Origin: Diphasiastrum complanatum
Lineage: Eukaryota; Streptophyta; Lycopodiopsida; Lycopodiales; Lycopodiaceae
Length of the DNA: 64,000 nucleotides
Direction: 5' to 3'
Assembly: GCA_029204225.1 (NCBI GenBank)
Contig: CM055099.1
Location: forward strand, 42,524,597-42,588,596
A program made the translations under genes and the position numbers. Of this stretch, positions 23,801 through 35,815 are shown piece after piece. The number at the start of each line of letters is the position of its first letter. Position 1 is the first letter of the stretch. The notes beneath the pieces are model-generated. The model did not search any database, was not told the origin of the DNA, and saw only the letters and a program-made list of their open reading frames with translations.

Positions 23801-26800
23801 TCTCGATCTATTGAATGAGTCAAGAATTTAGATCAGTATGTTGAAAAATCTAAATCGATTTACTCCAGTGAATTGAGAACGTTTGAGTCTTACAGGCCTG
23901 CTTGTGTACGGTTTTCAGACTAGATCTCCGGTTGTTACAGATGCTAGACAAATCTATTAAGATTGAATGATTGCTATTTTCTTGCATGGGATGCTAGAAA
24001 CCAGGGCATTTAACTCAAGAAAGTATTTGTCCGAGAGAGGTTGTACTTGTAGGATACCGTCCTTTTCTGCTCTTAATTTGGAGGAAAATGGCTTTCGAAC
24101 AGTGCCAAACCAATAAATGGCACAAAAGTCCTTTGTCCCACCAACTGATTGAATATGGAGTCCTTTGGTCTGTTGCTACCTACATAATGAAATCGACGAT
24201 TCATCGAACAATTGAGATTTGACTGCAAACAATGCAATAATCCTTCAAAACCTGCTCTTCCTAAAAATCATGGTTTTTTCCGCATAAGGCTCAAAAGCCA
24301 CTGATTTCAATGTCGGTTGAAGCAGTAGAAACCTTTGTCCTACTAACTAATTGAATACGGAGTCCTTCCAGATCCCATTCGACGCTTCACAACTTTGAAC
24401 TGATAAAAAACTGAAAATTCGATAGCTTTAAATAAAATCAACCTTTCCCAATTCTTCGAATTCTTCCAGAATTCGGCTTCTGATACTTGCAAAGCTATAC
24501 CCAACCTCAATTCGATACCATGTAAATGATCAATCCTACAGTTTTATAGTTTATACTGACAATCTGACAAGCTATTAATAATTCAAAATCACAGGAGCTG
24601 AAGAAAATAGCACACCACTCCCCAAGCAACACTCTGAAAACTATATTCATGATTGAAAGAAAATACATATAGTTAAGCACTAATTTTTGGAGGTTACCAC
24701 TGGGTGGAAAACCGGTCCCCTTTACGAGACAACTGTCCCAACTCACTAACTCGAGTGCCATCGACGTGGTGCTCGTCATTGTAGCATGTATTTAAAGTTA
24801 AAAAATTGTTGTTTACAATAAAACAATGTATCCACTAGAAATAAAGTAGGCATATAATCCTAACAAATATGCTATTGGCAAATATGATATGAAGTATGTA
24901 GAAATTGGCCCCACTTTCCTCCCTAGTTGAAAGTGTTATTATAACAATTTATGACCAAAACTACACAAGAACCAAAGGGAACTACAATTATATTGAAAGG
25001 AAATGAAATATAAGCTAGAAAAAAAATCACACATAGATGAAGGGAATTATGATTGTATTGATAGAATGAAAAACAAAACAACAACTTGCTACAATAACTC
25101 TTCATGCGAAAGTTGGTATTACCGTAGAATGGACTAGAAGCTTCATGCATGTCCATACTGTTTAATTGGAGTTCTGTCCACAAGTTACTGATTAGGGCCA
25201 AGTAACAACCCAATTGTCAATAAATTTCAGTAATAAATGTGTAATAACATGATGGCCCAAGGGCCCAGTAACTACCAAAATAAGCTTGTAACTACCTAGA
25301 TATCAGTTGATTTATAACAACTGCTTGCATCTATGTGCTTCCAAAAAGTAACTACATGGACTTTGCCAAATTATATTTGATGATTTTTTCTTTCAATAGG
25401 AATTTTACATCTTTTAAGATTTGTTAGTAGCTTAATCACATAACACTTTCTATTATCTAGCTTGTGAACCCAACCTCTGCTATGATACCATGGAAATGAT
25501 CGATCCTACAATTTTGCACTAACAATCTGACAAGCTATCAAAGCTCTCTCTTGAAAGTTGTTCATCCATATGAATTTGAGATTAGTGTGGTACATCAAAT
25601 GTTTAGGATGATGAGAATATAACTAGAAAAGTGCGACTTTGAATTCTATGATTTCATCCCACAAAGAATTACTATTAGTATAACATGGATTATGGGCCTA
25701 GAAGGTATGCACTGCTTCATCAATGCTCAATAGTATGTGCACAGACATGCGAAAAGGTATATTCACATTATTCTCAACCCATAGATCAAAGAAGCAACTC
25801 CAAATGTTATCTTAAAGGCAGGTTCAAGTATGATGAAGGATAGCACCTAGATGGGCCACAATTTCTTTAGTTATGTTGTACTAATTTAGGGAACTTATAT
25901 GTAGAAATTAAAAATCAAACTTAGACAATATTCAATATTCCTTAGCTTTAAAATAGTGACACAATGAGGCATTCGATGCTACTCATAGAAGGATGTTGTC
26001 ATAACATTGAATTGAGTTTATGAATCAGATCAAAGAATTGGGTTTAGTCATAACCTTTATCATATATCTCTCAAAGTCTTTATACTAGAATACAAAACTA
26101 GCTTTTTACTTTAGCACATCGTCATATATCAAAATAAAAATGTGGGAGAAAAAGTAGGTTTATTACCTCAAATGATCCACCTTTTGCCTTATTTCGAGCC
26201 TCAAAAATACGTCCGTAGTACCCAATTGTGTATCCATCCCAATCAACCTACATACGCCCATTAAGTAACAAAATATGAAAAGTTTGTTTTCAATGGTATC
26301 AATAGCCTTAGAGCATAGCTTACTCTACTAAGGAAGGATAAATTGTTCCAACATGATATCATGAAAGGCCTTCTAGACCTAGCTACACATTTTGGACTGA
26401 TCATACATTGAGTCAAGTCAAGAAAAAAAGATATGAATGGCTCAAAAATTGATCATTAAACTCATGAAACCATCACCTTTGTCTAATGCGTAAAATCCAA
26501 GCTCCTACTAGCCAAGGCTGTGGCTATTTGTTTCAGGCATCTCATCGACTGTTGTTCGATCTCTCTTGGTTAGGATGGGATTGGAAATCTAATAGATCAT
26601 CTAGTCTTGGGCAAAGCATCTATACTAGTGGGGATGCCCATGGTGTTATGTGATCCCATAGCTACGGTCTAAGGGATTGATCTTGAATGCAATGTAGACT
26701 CTCACACCTTGCAAGTAGGCAAGGCTTGTGCTCTATGGTTGGGAGGTTGATTTGATGTCCTTATTACTCAAGTTGCCCAGATTGGTCTGTGTTAGGTTAC

Positions 26801-29800
26801 AATCTAGAGGGTAGTTATATTGGTATCAAAGCCTAATACCTACATGAAGGAGATTAGAAAATGGAGGGTATGTCATGGTCATATGTATCACTTATAAGTC
26901 ACAATCCGCGGAGAATCTTTTTTAGATAAAAATGTGCTTAGGATACATGAGAATTTTTGGTCTAATTTATTTCCCGATTGGATAGAAGGTTGGATTGCTT
27001 GGAGAATATCCCGCAAAACTTAGATGGAGTTGGATACTTAGCACAAACCAAAAGTCAGAGCTTCACGTCATGAAGTCTTATGAGACCTTAAGTTATTCTA
27101 GATAGGAACTTAAGGGTGATATTATCTAGATGTATTCGAGATCGGACTCAAAGTATATTGAGTGGAAATAAGAATTTTGTATAGCATGTTCTGGATAAGA
27201 ATCTGGGGTTGAGTTGATTTTTTTAAAAATTTGGAACTCTCCTCATGGAAAGGACTTAGGGTGACTCATTCCCTCTTTTCTTGTAACCTGAATCGAGAAA
27301 AGTCCACTTGAAAAGGATGATCTTGTTTTTGGAAATCAATTGGACCTATTGAGAATAATCATCAAGTAGGACGAATTTTGAACCCAAAAAGATATTGGAT
27401 TTATAAGCTAAATGAAAGGTAATCATATAGTTACGTGGGTATCTGGCTTGATGGAACTTATGATGATGATTCTTCTATGTAGGGCGAGAGTCTGAGAAAG
27501 GGCTTCCCTAACTTAAAGTTTTGACGATAGAACTTGAATTAGGGGGGAAGAATGTCATTCCCACAAAGCTCTGACCCTATATTTATATCCTGTAAGGGGG
27601 CCAAAGGGCCTAATTCAACCTAGGTATGAGCAATGACTCGTCAGAAAGTGACTGACGTGTATCAGTTACATGATTGACGTGTTCTAGTCAGGTGTCCTAG
27701 GTCACTCTAGGTGGTGGTTGGCCTTGGAGGTACAAGTATACCCATTACCTTCCCTAAGGATGGAGCTTGGCTACGTGTAGATAGCAACATGCTCCTAGAT
27801 TGACATATCATATTGTTACGTACCCATAAGGGCACGTAACAGGATGCCTGATGTGACGGTCTCATTTATGGGACAGAACGCTGGCCTGGAACTCTTTTGG
27901 GTGCCACGTGTCAATGTTTTATTGGTGCGATGCAATGCTTTGTTATGGACCCGCATCGATGTCCACAACTGACGCGTGTCGTTGGTCATGTGTGACCCCT
28001 ATGGTTGAACACCTGGACTATGTATATAGAGGTGGATCTCCATGAGCTAGTCATTCATTCTTTCCTGGAGAATGAAGAGCTCTTCCACTAGTGGTCAGGT
28101 CAGGACATTAATCTAGGCCTTAGGATGTAGGTAGGAGAGGGTCAAGTGTAAGGTATGGTGGTATGGGACAACGTGGCTTATCGGAGATCTGAACTTGCTT
28201 GATGGTGGTCTCTAGCTCCAGTGCACGGGGGAGAAGTGTCAGTACCTCTATGAATGGGCGGTAATGTTGCGTTCGTCACCTAGAATTTCTTCTGGCCAAA
28301 GATGAAAGGTCATGTCGAGGCATACGTTCAAGGATGTGCACAATGCCAATATAATAAAGCAGAAAGACTCAAAGTAGCGGGTCTTTTACATTCTTTGGAA
28401 ATTTCCAACAAGAAATAGGAAAGGATTTCAATGGATTTTGTGACTGAACTCCCTAAGACCGGGAAGGGTCATGATGCCAATTGTGTGGTGGTTGACAGGC
28501 TAACCAAATTGGCACAATTTATACCAACTAAATCAACGCTCAAGGCATCTAAACTAGCCTAAAGCTGTTCAGATTGCATGGCTTGCCAAATGATATTGTT
28601 ACTGACCGTGACTCCAAATTCACTAGCAAATTCTGGCACTTAGTCAGAAGGTTTACCTAATTCCGGAAGAAAAACTGGTTACCTTTGTGCCTAACATGCC
28701 AGAAAGGGACCGTCAACACCAACTGAGAAACCGTTTGGTTTTTGAATTTTTGGTGCATTGGAAAGGCAAGTCAATTGCAGAGGACTCTTGGGAGAGGTAG
28801 GACTACTTAAGACTGAACTTCCCTGGTTTGCTCCCTTTAGGAGGAGGTTCTTATAAGTGGAAGGAATGTTACGTACCCATAAGGGCACGTAACAGGATAC
28901 CTGAGGTGACAGTCTCATTTATGGGACTGAACGTTGGTCTAGAGCTATAGGTCTTTGGGGTGCCACATGTCAACGTTCTATTGGCATGAGGTGATCCTTT
29001 GTTATGGACCTACATCAATGTGCACAATTGACGCGTGTCGTTGGTCATGCATGACCCCTATGGTCGGAGATGACCCCACCTGGACTATGTATATAGATAG
29101 AGGTGGATCTCCATCAGCTTGTCATTCATTCTCTCCTTGGACAATGAAGAGCTCTTCCACTTGTGGTCAGGTCAGGATGTTAATCTAGGCCTCAGGATGT
29201 AGGTAGGCGAGGGTTGAGGGTAAGGCATGGTTGTATGGGACACCATGGCTTATCGGAGTTTGCTTGATGGTGGTCTATAGCTCCGGTGCACAGGGGAAAG
29301 GTGGGAGTATCTCTATGGATGTGGATGGGCGGTAACGTAGCATTCGTCGCCTGATTGTATCTTAGCAATGACCGGATTCGACGATGGGGATTCTAACACA
29401 TATCTTAGAGCCATTGCTAGTGTTCCATAGATTGGTGGCTAGATCCAATTGATCTAGGTTTGGTTGGGTTGGATTGATCCACCATTTGTTCCCATTGTTT
29501 CTATTCGTTTCGACATGCTAGTATTGATCTTGGAGGAGGCCATGATACAAGGCGAGTGTGATCAAACCTCCTGGCATGCCATGTCAATCATGACCCATGA
29601 ATATGTAGCCAACTTAATGTTTAGCCACCCTTGTGCCCCAGCCATGCCTAGAAGTAGTCCCTTGGACCTGACTACAGGTTGACTTGGTCAATGCATGTAA
29701 GGTTTATCACCGAGTCACCCACAGTGGCACACCCAAGACTCGGGTGCCTGGTATTGGGGTTGTGGGTTCTTCTACCATTGACGGTCACCTGATCCATGTG

Positions 29801-32800
29801 GATACTGGTCCCTCTGAGGTACATTAGGGCCATGACTAGGGCCAATTTTCTACTTTCAAAGGCTATTTGGTCTACCCTCTTGGCTCAACACTGCACATAC
29901 AATAATGCCACATGCATTTGTCTCTAGGTCAAAGGATTTCTAGGTATCATCAATTTTGAGGACTGGAGTCGTGTGGGTATAGCATCCCATCGTTAAGCAT
30001 TCCATAATTGGTCTGTTAAAGGAACAACTTCCTAGGAATAGTTCTTGATGAACCTCAAGTAAAACTTTTAAAATCCCAAAAATAATTGTAACTGGTATAT
30101 ATTGGAAGGCCTCAACCACTTCCTAATCACAGCCACATTGGTTCGGTCAACCAAAATACCCTCAAAGATCAGTACGTGACCCAAATACTTGACATTATTA
30201 TCACACAACTCGGTCATCTAAGCATTGACGTGCAAGTGAAAAGCTTGTAACTTGCCATACACGGTCTAGATATAAATCTCGTGACCCACTACCGCCTCAT
30301 TATAGACAAGTATATAATCAATAAAACTGATGACAACTTGCCCATATAGTCACACAAGATATCATTCATGAGCATCATGGATGTGGCTGGTGCATTGGTT
30401 AGCATAAACAACATCACCCAAAAATTCCTAGTGTCCCAAACGGGTTCAAAAGCAACTTGAGATACTCCTCTAACATCTTTTGCACTTCATCCTACTCTTT
30501 AGGGCTCATTCTATAAGAAGGTGTACATTGCCCCTAGAACGAACTTAATATGATGCTCAATGTTCCTTCTACGTGGCATTATGTATGCTATTTTTAAGAC
30601 ATTACATCAAAATGGACAAGGCCCGTACCTAGTCACTAAGTAACGTACATTTCAACTTAGCACGGATGGACTTTTCCAGCTCACTTGATAGACCACCACC
30701 TGTGAGCAACATCAATAAAGTGATAACAACTCTACGAACTCACCAAATCTCATCGGTTGGGGCTTGTTTCAAATCAAAGTACTCTTCCCACTTATGCAAG
30801 CACTGATCTACAACATCAATAGTTCTTTGGGGAGTATTTCAAAAAAATGGGTAGGTTTTATGTCTTTGTCTTCATGATAAGGCAATGAATATGCAGGAGG
30901 TGCAAATTTAGGAAACTGAAAAGGATGTGGTGGAGGATACGATGGAAAATGTTGAGATGATGACGTGTATTTCCTATAATAGATTCAAGGAGCACTCGCA
31001 TCTCTTGCATGGACTTTCCCATATAGTCCACACGAGCTTGCATGAATAGAGTACTAGTAGGCGAATTAGCCCCAACTACACTAGGGTTATTTCATAACTA
31101 GACATACAATAGTTAGGGCTATCAGGTGGTGATTGGAGTGCAACAAGATGGCTAGCAGGGATATCAACGTGGTCGTCAGCCAGAACTAGGTATAGGGAAG
31201 CAAGCAACAGGAAAAATAGACACACAAATTCACACTCTTTTTGTGTATACAAAACATAATTTTTTTTTGCAAACACAAGTGAATAGTTGGCAGGCATCTA
31301 CTCGGCAATACGGAGGTGGTGTGCATGGTGCCGGGTGGGTCTGAGCTTCGTGGAGAGCGAAACGACCAATTTTCGATATTTGGTAAGTGTGGGCTTGATT
31401 TTTTGCAATTGTTGACATTGAGCTGTAGGCAACCAAATCGAGCGTAGTTTGGCTCTAGACCACCTTTCTTCACGCCCACAGTGATTCCTACAGTGTCAGT
31501 TTCAGCCATTACGACATGCCTAGCGAGATTTGAACACCACATTCCAAATGCCGAGTGAGGTGATGTCTGTGCCTAGAATGCATTTCCACATGCCTGCACA
31601 GACTCCTATGACCTCCGTTCCGCCTATCTACGTTTGTATCACAAATTTCAATTTTCATGCCCTGATTCCATACTTTTTAGGGTTTAGGCATGGACCATCG
31701 TGCAAACATCTACTAGGGGTGTGGTTTAGGCCCACACTGCACTCCTTTATGCCTGCACAGACTCCGACGCTAACGTCAGTCGCCTGTTATCCCTCATACT
31801 GAAATTATTCTATCCCACGCCCTAATCTCATGTTCTTCTTTGGCACTTGATATGATGTGTGAACTGGAATCGTTCTGATGTATGCTCTGGTATTTTGAGC
31901 TCTATTTGAGCTCGGTAATGTTGTTCAATGCGATGTATTTTTTTTCTACTGAACGTTTGCTTGATTATTTGTTGTTTGCAGGTTTAGGGTCGTGTTGATA
32001 CGATGCCAGTGCGGGACCGAGGCCTTTGGGCCGAGGTTGAGCTTACCGACAGGGATGTGGGCACACACCATGGCTCAGGCACCCGTAGATGGAAATGCTT
32101 GCATTGCGGTGGTCACTTCACGTGATCACTCACCAGGGTTAGGGCTCACTTACTGCGGGTCAGAGGGCCAGATGGGCAGACATTGGGCATATCTGATTGC
32201 CCCAGGGTTTCTGATGAGGATCTGCAGAGGTTGTCTACCATGTACAGGCCTGGTATTGCATCATAGGGTTCTAGACAGGGACAGGTGGCAGGAGCAGCTA
32301 CAGGCAGGCATGCAGGAGGGCTCACAGGTAGGCAGGCAGGGCCTACCATGGGTATTGGGCCCAGTACATCACGGGCAGGGCATGGTATAGCTGCAAGGCA
32401 TAGTACATCACGGGTTGGGCATGGTACAGGTGCAGTGCCTAGTACATCATGGGCAGAGCATGGTACAGGTGCAGGGCAGAGCATGGTACAGCTGCAGGGC
32501 CCAGTACATCATGGGCAGAGCATGGTTCAGGTGCAGGGCCTAGTACATCACCTTCAGTTCCATCCGCAGCAGCAGCACAACCATCAGATGAGCATGTTGG
32601 TTCAGCAGCAGCGGGTGCTTCTCGTCCCTCCTCCTCGGCAGCAGATGCACCACATGCTTCGGCAGATGTTGCCAGAGAGAGTGACACACCCACGGATCAG
32701 CCATCCATTGGGCATGCTAGGCCACGAGCACCATATATACAGCAGAGAGGGGTTAGGCCCAGGCAGCAGACCCTTGATCGATGCGGCTGGCAGAGAAAGC

Positions 32801-35355
32801 AGCAGGCCCGTTGCACTCGACTGTGTGGCCAGTTCTTTTACGAGTGCGGCATTCCCTTTGTTGTTGCTAACACTTGGGTGTTCAGGGAGTTCTGTGCACA
32901 GATGGCTGCCGTGGATGCTACATGGACACCTCCCAGGCGAGAGGCACTGCGAGGCAGGTTGCTTTGTCAGGAGGAGGAGACCATCACGCGGGAGTTGAGT
33001 TCCATTCGCTCAGCTTGGCAGCAGTAAGTAACTTGTCTTTATAATCTCTTTGCATGTGTTTAGGATTTACTGGTGACCAATTTTTGTATGTAGCTAATGG
33101 GTGTTTTGCGGCAGGTATGGATGCACGATATTGAGTGATGGATGGACCGACATTCGTCGGCGATCCGTCATCATTGTCTTGGTTTCTTCCCCGCTTGGCA
33201 CAATATTCCTACGTGGCATGGATGTCACTCGAGGTGGTGACACCATCACAGCAGATTTCATATGGGAGGTCATTAGAGATGTTATTGTTGACATCGAGGT
33301 TGAGCACATGGTTTAGGTTGTCACCGACAACGCCTCGAACTGCAAGCAGATGGGCGAGATTATGATGAGGGAGCACCCCAGCATTGTGTGGACACCCTGT
33401 GCTGCACATTGCATAGACTTGCTCATCCATGACCTGTGTGCGCTTCCATGGATTAGAGAGGCATAGTTTGTTCTATTTGCTATGCTTTCTTCCTTCGATG
33501 CTGCTAACCACGTCACAACTACTGTCTAAACTTTTTTACTGGATGTTTGTGTTGCAGATCACTTCTACGGCCATGCGCCTGGTCACTTTTGTCACCAGGA
33601 AGAGGCATGTGTTGGCCCTGTTTGGCAACTTCTCCACCCTAAACCTGAAGAAGCCCGCACCCACACGCTTTGCATTTTACTTCTTGGTGCTAGACCGATT
33701 GGTGGTGGTGAAGGACATTGCGGCGGATGGTTTCCAGCGTGGCCTTCCAGGACTTTACAGACCTCCCCCATTCGGCATTTTTCCAGTCCACTGTGTACGG
33801 TGACGAGTTCTGGAGAGCTGCTGAGGAGATTACTGGGATCCTTCTACCCATTTTCAGAGTGCTGCGCCTGGTAGACCGTGAGGGGTGCACCCTCGGTCTC
33901 ATTTACGAGTTCATGGACCGCATTGGCGAGGGCATTCTGTTGTCAGCCTTGGACGAGCACAGGTATGACTCTTCAGTGTCTAGTTTGTTGTTTCTCACTC
34001 AAGTCTGATGCGTTTCTTTTATGCTATGGTTTAGTGATTGTTGTAATTTGTCTGCTACAGGAGGCGTGAGATCTCAAGGCCAGATGGGACTACTTCCACC
34101 GACCCATCCACGCCGTAGCCCACATGTTGGACCCCTTGTCGCGCTCTACCCAAGAGACGGACGATCCGGAGCTGCACCGGGGATGGGTGGAGTACACGGA
34201 GCGCGTATGGCCCGGACCAGGTACGTGTGAGAAATCAGTTGGTAGCAATGTTACTGCAATATTGTACTCATTGGTAGTGTGTGAATTCGAGGGGTCTTAC
34301 ATGTGCCATGTTTTTCCTTTTGCCAACAGGTCCTATTCTGGCCAACATTGCAAGCCAGCTGCTCGCATTTGAGCGCTTCCAGTTTCCTTTCGATGGAGAG
34401 CAGAGTCAGCGGAGGGAGGATCAGCTGAGGCTCATTACATGGTGGTGCATCCACAGGAGCAGCACAGGTGACCTGAGGCGATTGGCTGAGAGAGTCCTTG
34501 CAGAGGACTGTTCAGCAGGAGCTTGCGAGTGGAATTGGAGCACCTAGGCCTTGTATCACACGCGGAAGAGGAACAAGTTGTCCATCGAGCAGTGTAGGCA
34601 GTTGGTGTTTGTGAACACCAAAGGCCGTATGCTGAGGCGCACACGAGGAGAGGGTCAGATGCTCGAGGTGAGTCACATCATCAGCCCTTTTTTCTTGCTA
34701 TGCTTTGATGAATTGATTTGCTTTCAAAATATGCAGTGGGTTGCACAATACCTGCCTGACCACAATGTATCGTTTTTGGTTGCAGGTGGACCCTGACACT
34801 TGCTTGGTGGATTCGATAGCTGCTGCTCCTCGGGCACCACCCACGTAGGAGGAGATGGATGATGAGATCCATAGAGAGTTCTACAGACAAGCACAGGCTG
34901 ACGCACGGGCTTTACGGCGGCAGAGGAGGACAGAGAGGCAGAGGGAGAGGGCTAAGGAGGGAGATGACGAGGGCTCGGAGGGTGGAGAGGTGCTCGAGGC
35001 AGACTATGTGGAGGAGGAGTGGATTGAGGGGGATACGAAGGAGGACGAGGAGATGTGGGCAGAGGCACAGGGGGATGACCTGGCTGACGTGCTGGTGGAC
35101 CTTGATGCAGAGACAGAGGAGGAGCCAGCCATTCCTGCACGTAGGCCTAGGGGGAGACCTAGAGGTTCTGGGAGGGGGGGGCTGAGTACTCTTTTTGTAG
35201 ACAAGAGTGGAGCATCACAGGCAGCCGTCGGCCAGGCATCATCACAGTGGGTAGGGCCATCCCAGGGCGTAGGGTCACAGCCACCTGACACACAGGCACG
35301 ACGGAGTAGACACAGGGCTTGGGGCAGCCAGATGGGGGCTAGAGGAGGGAGAGAG

Positions 35356-35386
<31 letters not shown>

Positions 35387-35720
35387 GAGGGGGGTGGTCC
35401 AGAGCCAGGGCACGCAGCAGAGCTCCAGAGCACGCAACAGAGCCAGGGCCACACCACGGCATATGGCTCCCTCCAGTTCCGATTCATCTGCGGACCCATG
35501 GGACCTGCAGTCCACAGATTCGGATGATTTATCCTACCATGACACTGATGAGCCTTAGTTGTATAGTTTTCATTACGTTCATGGAACATTGTTGTACCCC
35601 TTTTTGGTGCCATGTGGCCCGATATTATATATTATGATGATCCTATTCACAGCATTGTCGTTATTCAGTATTGTTCTTTGTGTTTTAGTTCAGTAACTTC
35701 GGTTTTATGGTTTATGATTT

Positions 35721-35815
<95 letters not shown>

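Larger units (their letters stand above)
8930..26166 (-). other. FKBP giant intron, 17.2 kb
   Basis: The donor is GTAATA at 26166 and the acceptor TTGTAG at 8930. It carries the deleted copia-A element, the scrambled family N pieces and palindrome, and LTR ends at 24.5-25.5 kb. The coding blocks on its two sides are adjacent in the family with no missing residues, which supports a single intron. Confidence 0.85.
27809..29403 (+). mobile_element. Gypsy-A element, internally deleted, with 5-bp target duplication
   Basis: The element runs from TGTTACGTACCC at 27814 to TTCTAACA at 29398. The same five bases, CATAT, stand on both sides (27809-27813 and 29399-29403). That is a target-site duplication of the size made by gypsy integrases. 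The upstream LTR (27814-28281) lacks its last part, and the downstream LTR (28867-29398, 532 bp) is complete. Only an integrase/chromodomain remnant lies between them. A longer relative is on the minus strand at 47822-50910. Confidence 0.85.

Noticed and set aside
27814-29420. Two gypsy-A LTRs followed by a primer-like CTTAGAGCC, suggesting tandem elements sharing an LTR
   Set aside because: The CATAT duplication on the outer sides of both LTRs shows one insertion; sequence after 29403 is pre-existing.
35004-35462. Long frames on both strands over the hAT acidic tail
   Set aside because: They are shadows caused by GA/CT-rich composition; homology and splice sites support only the transposase frame.
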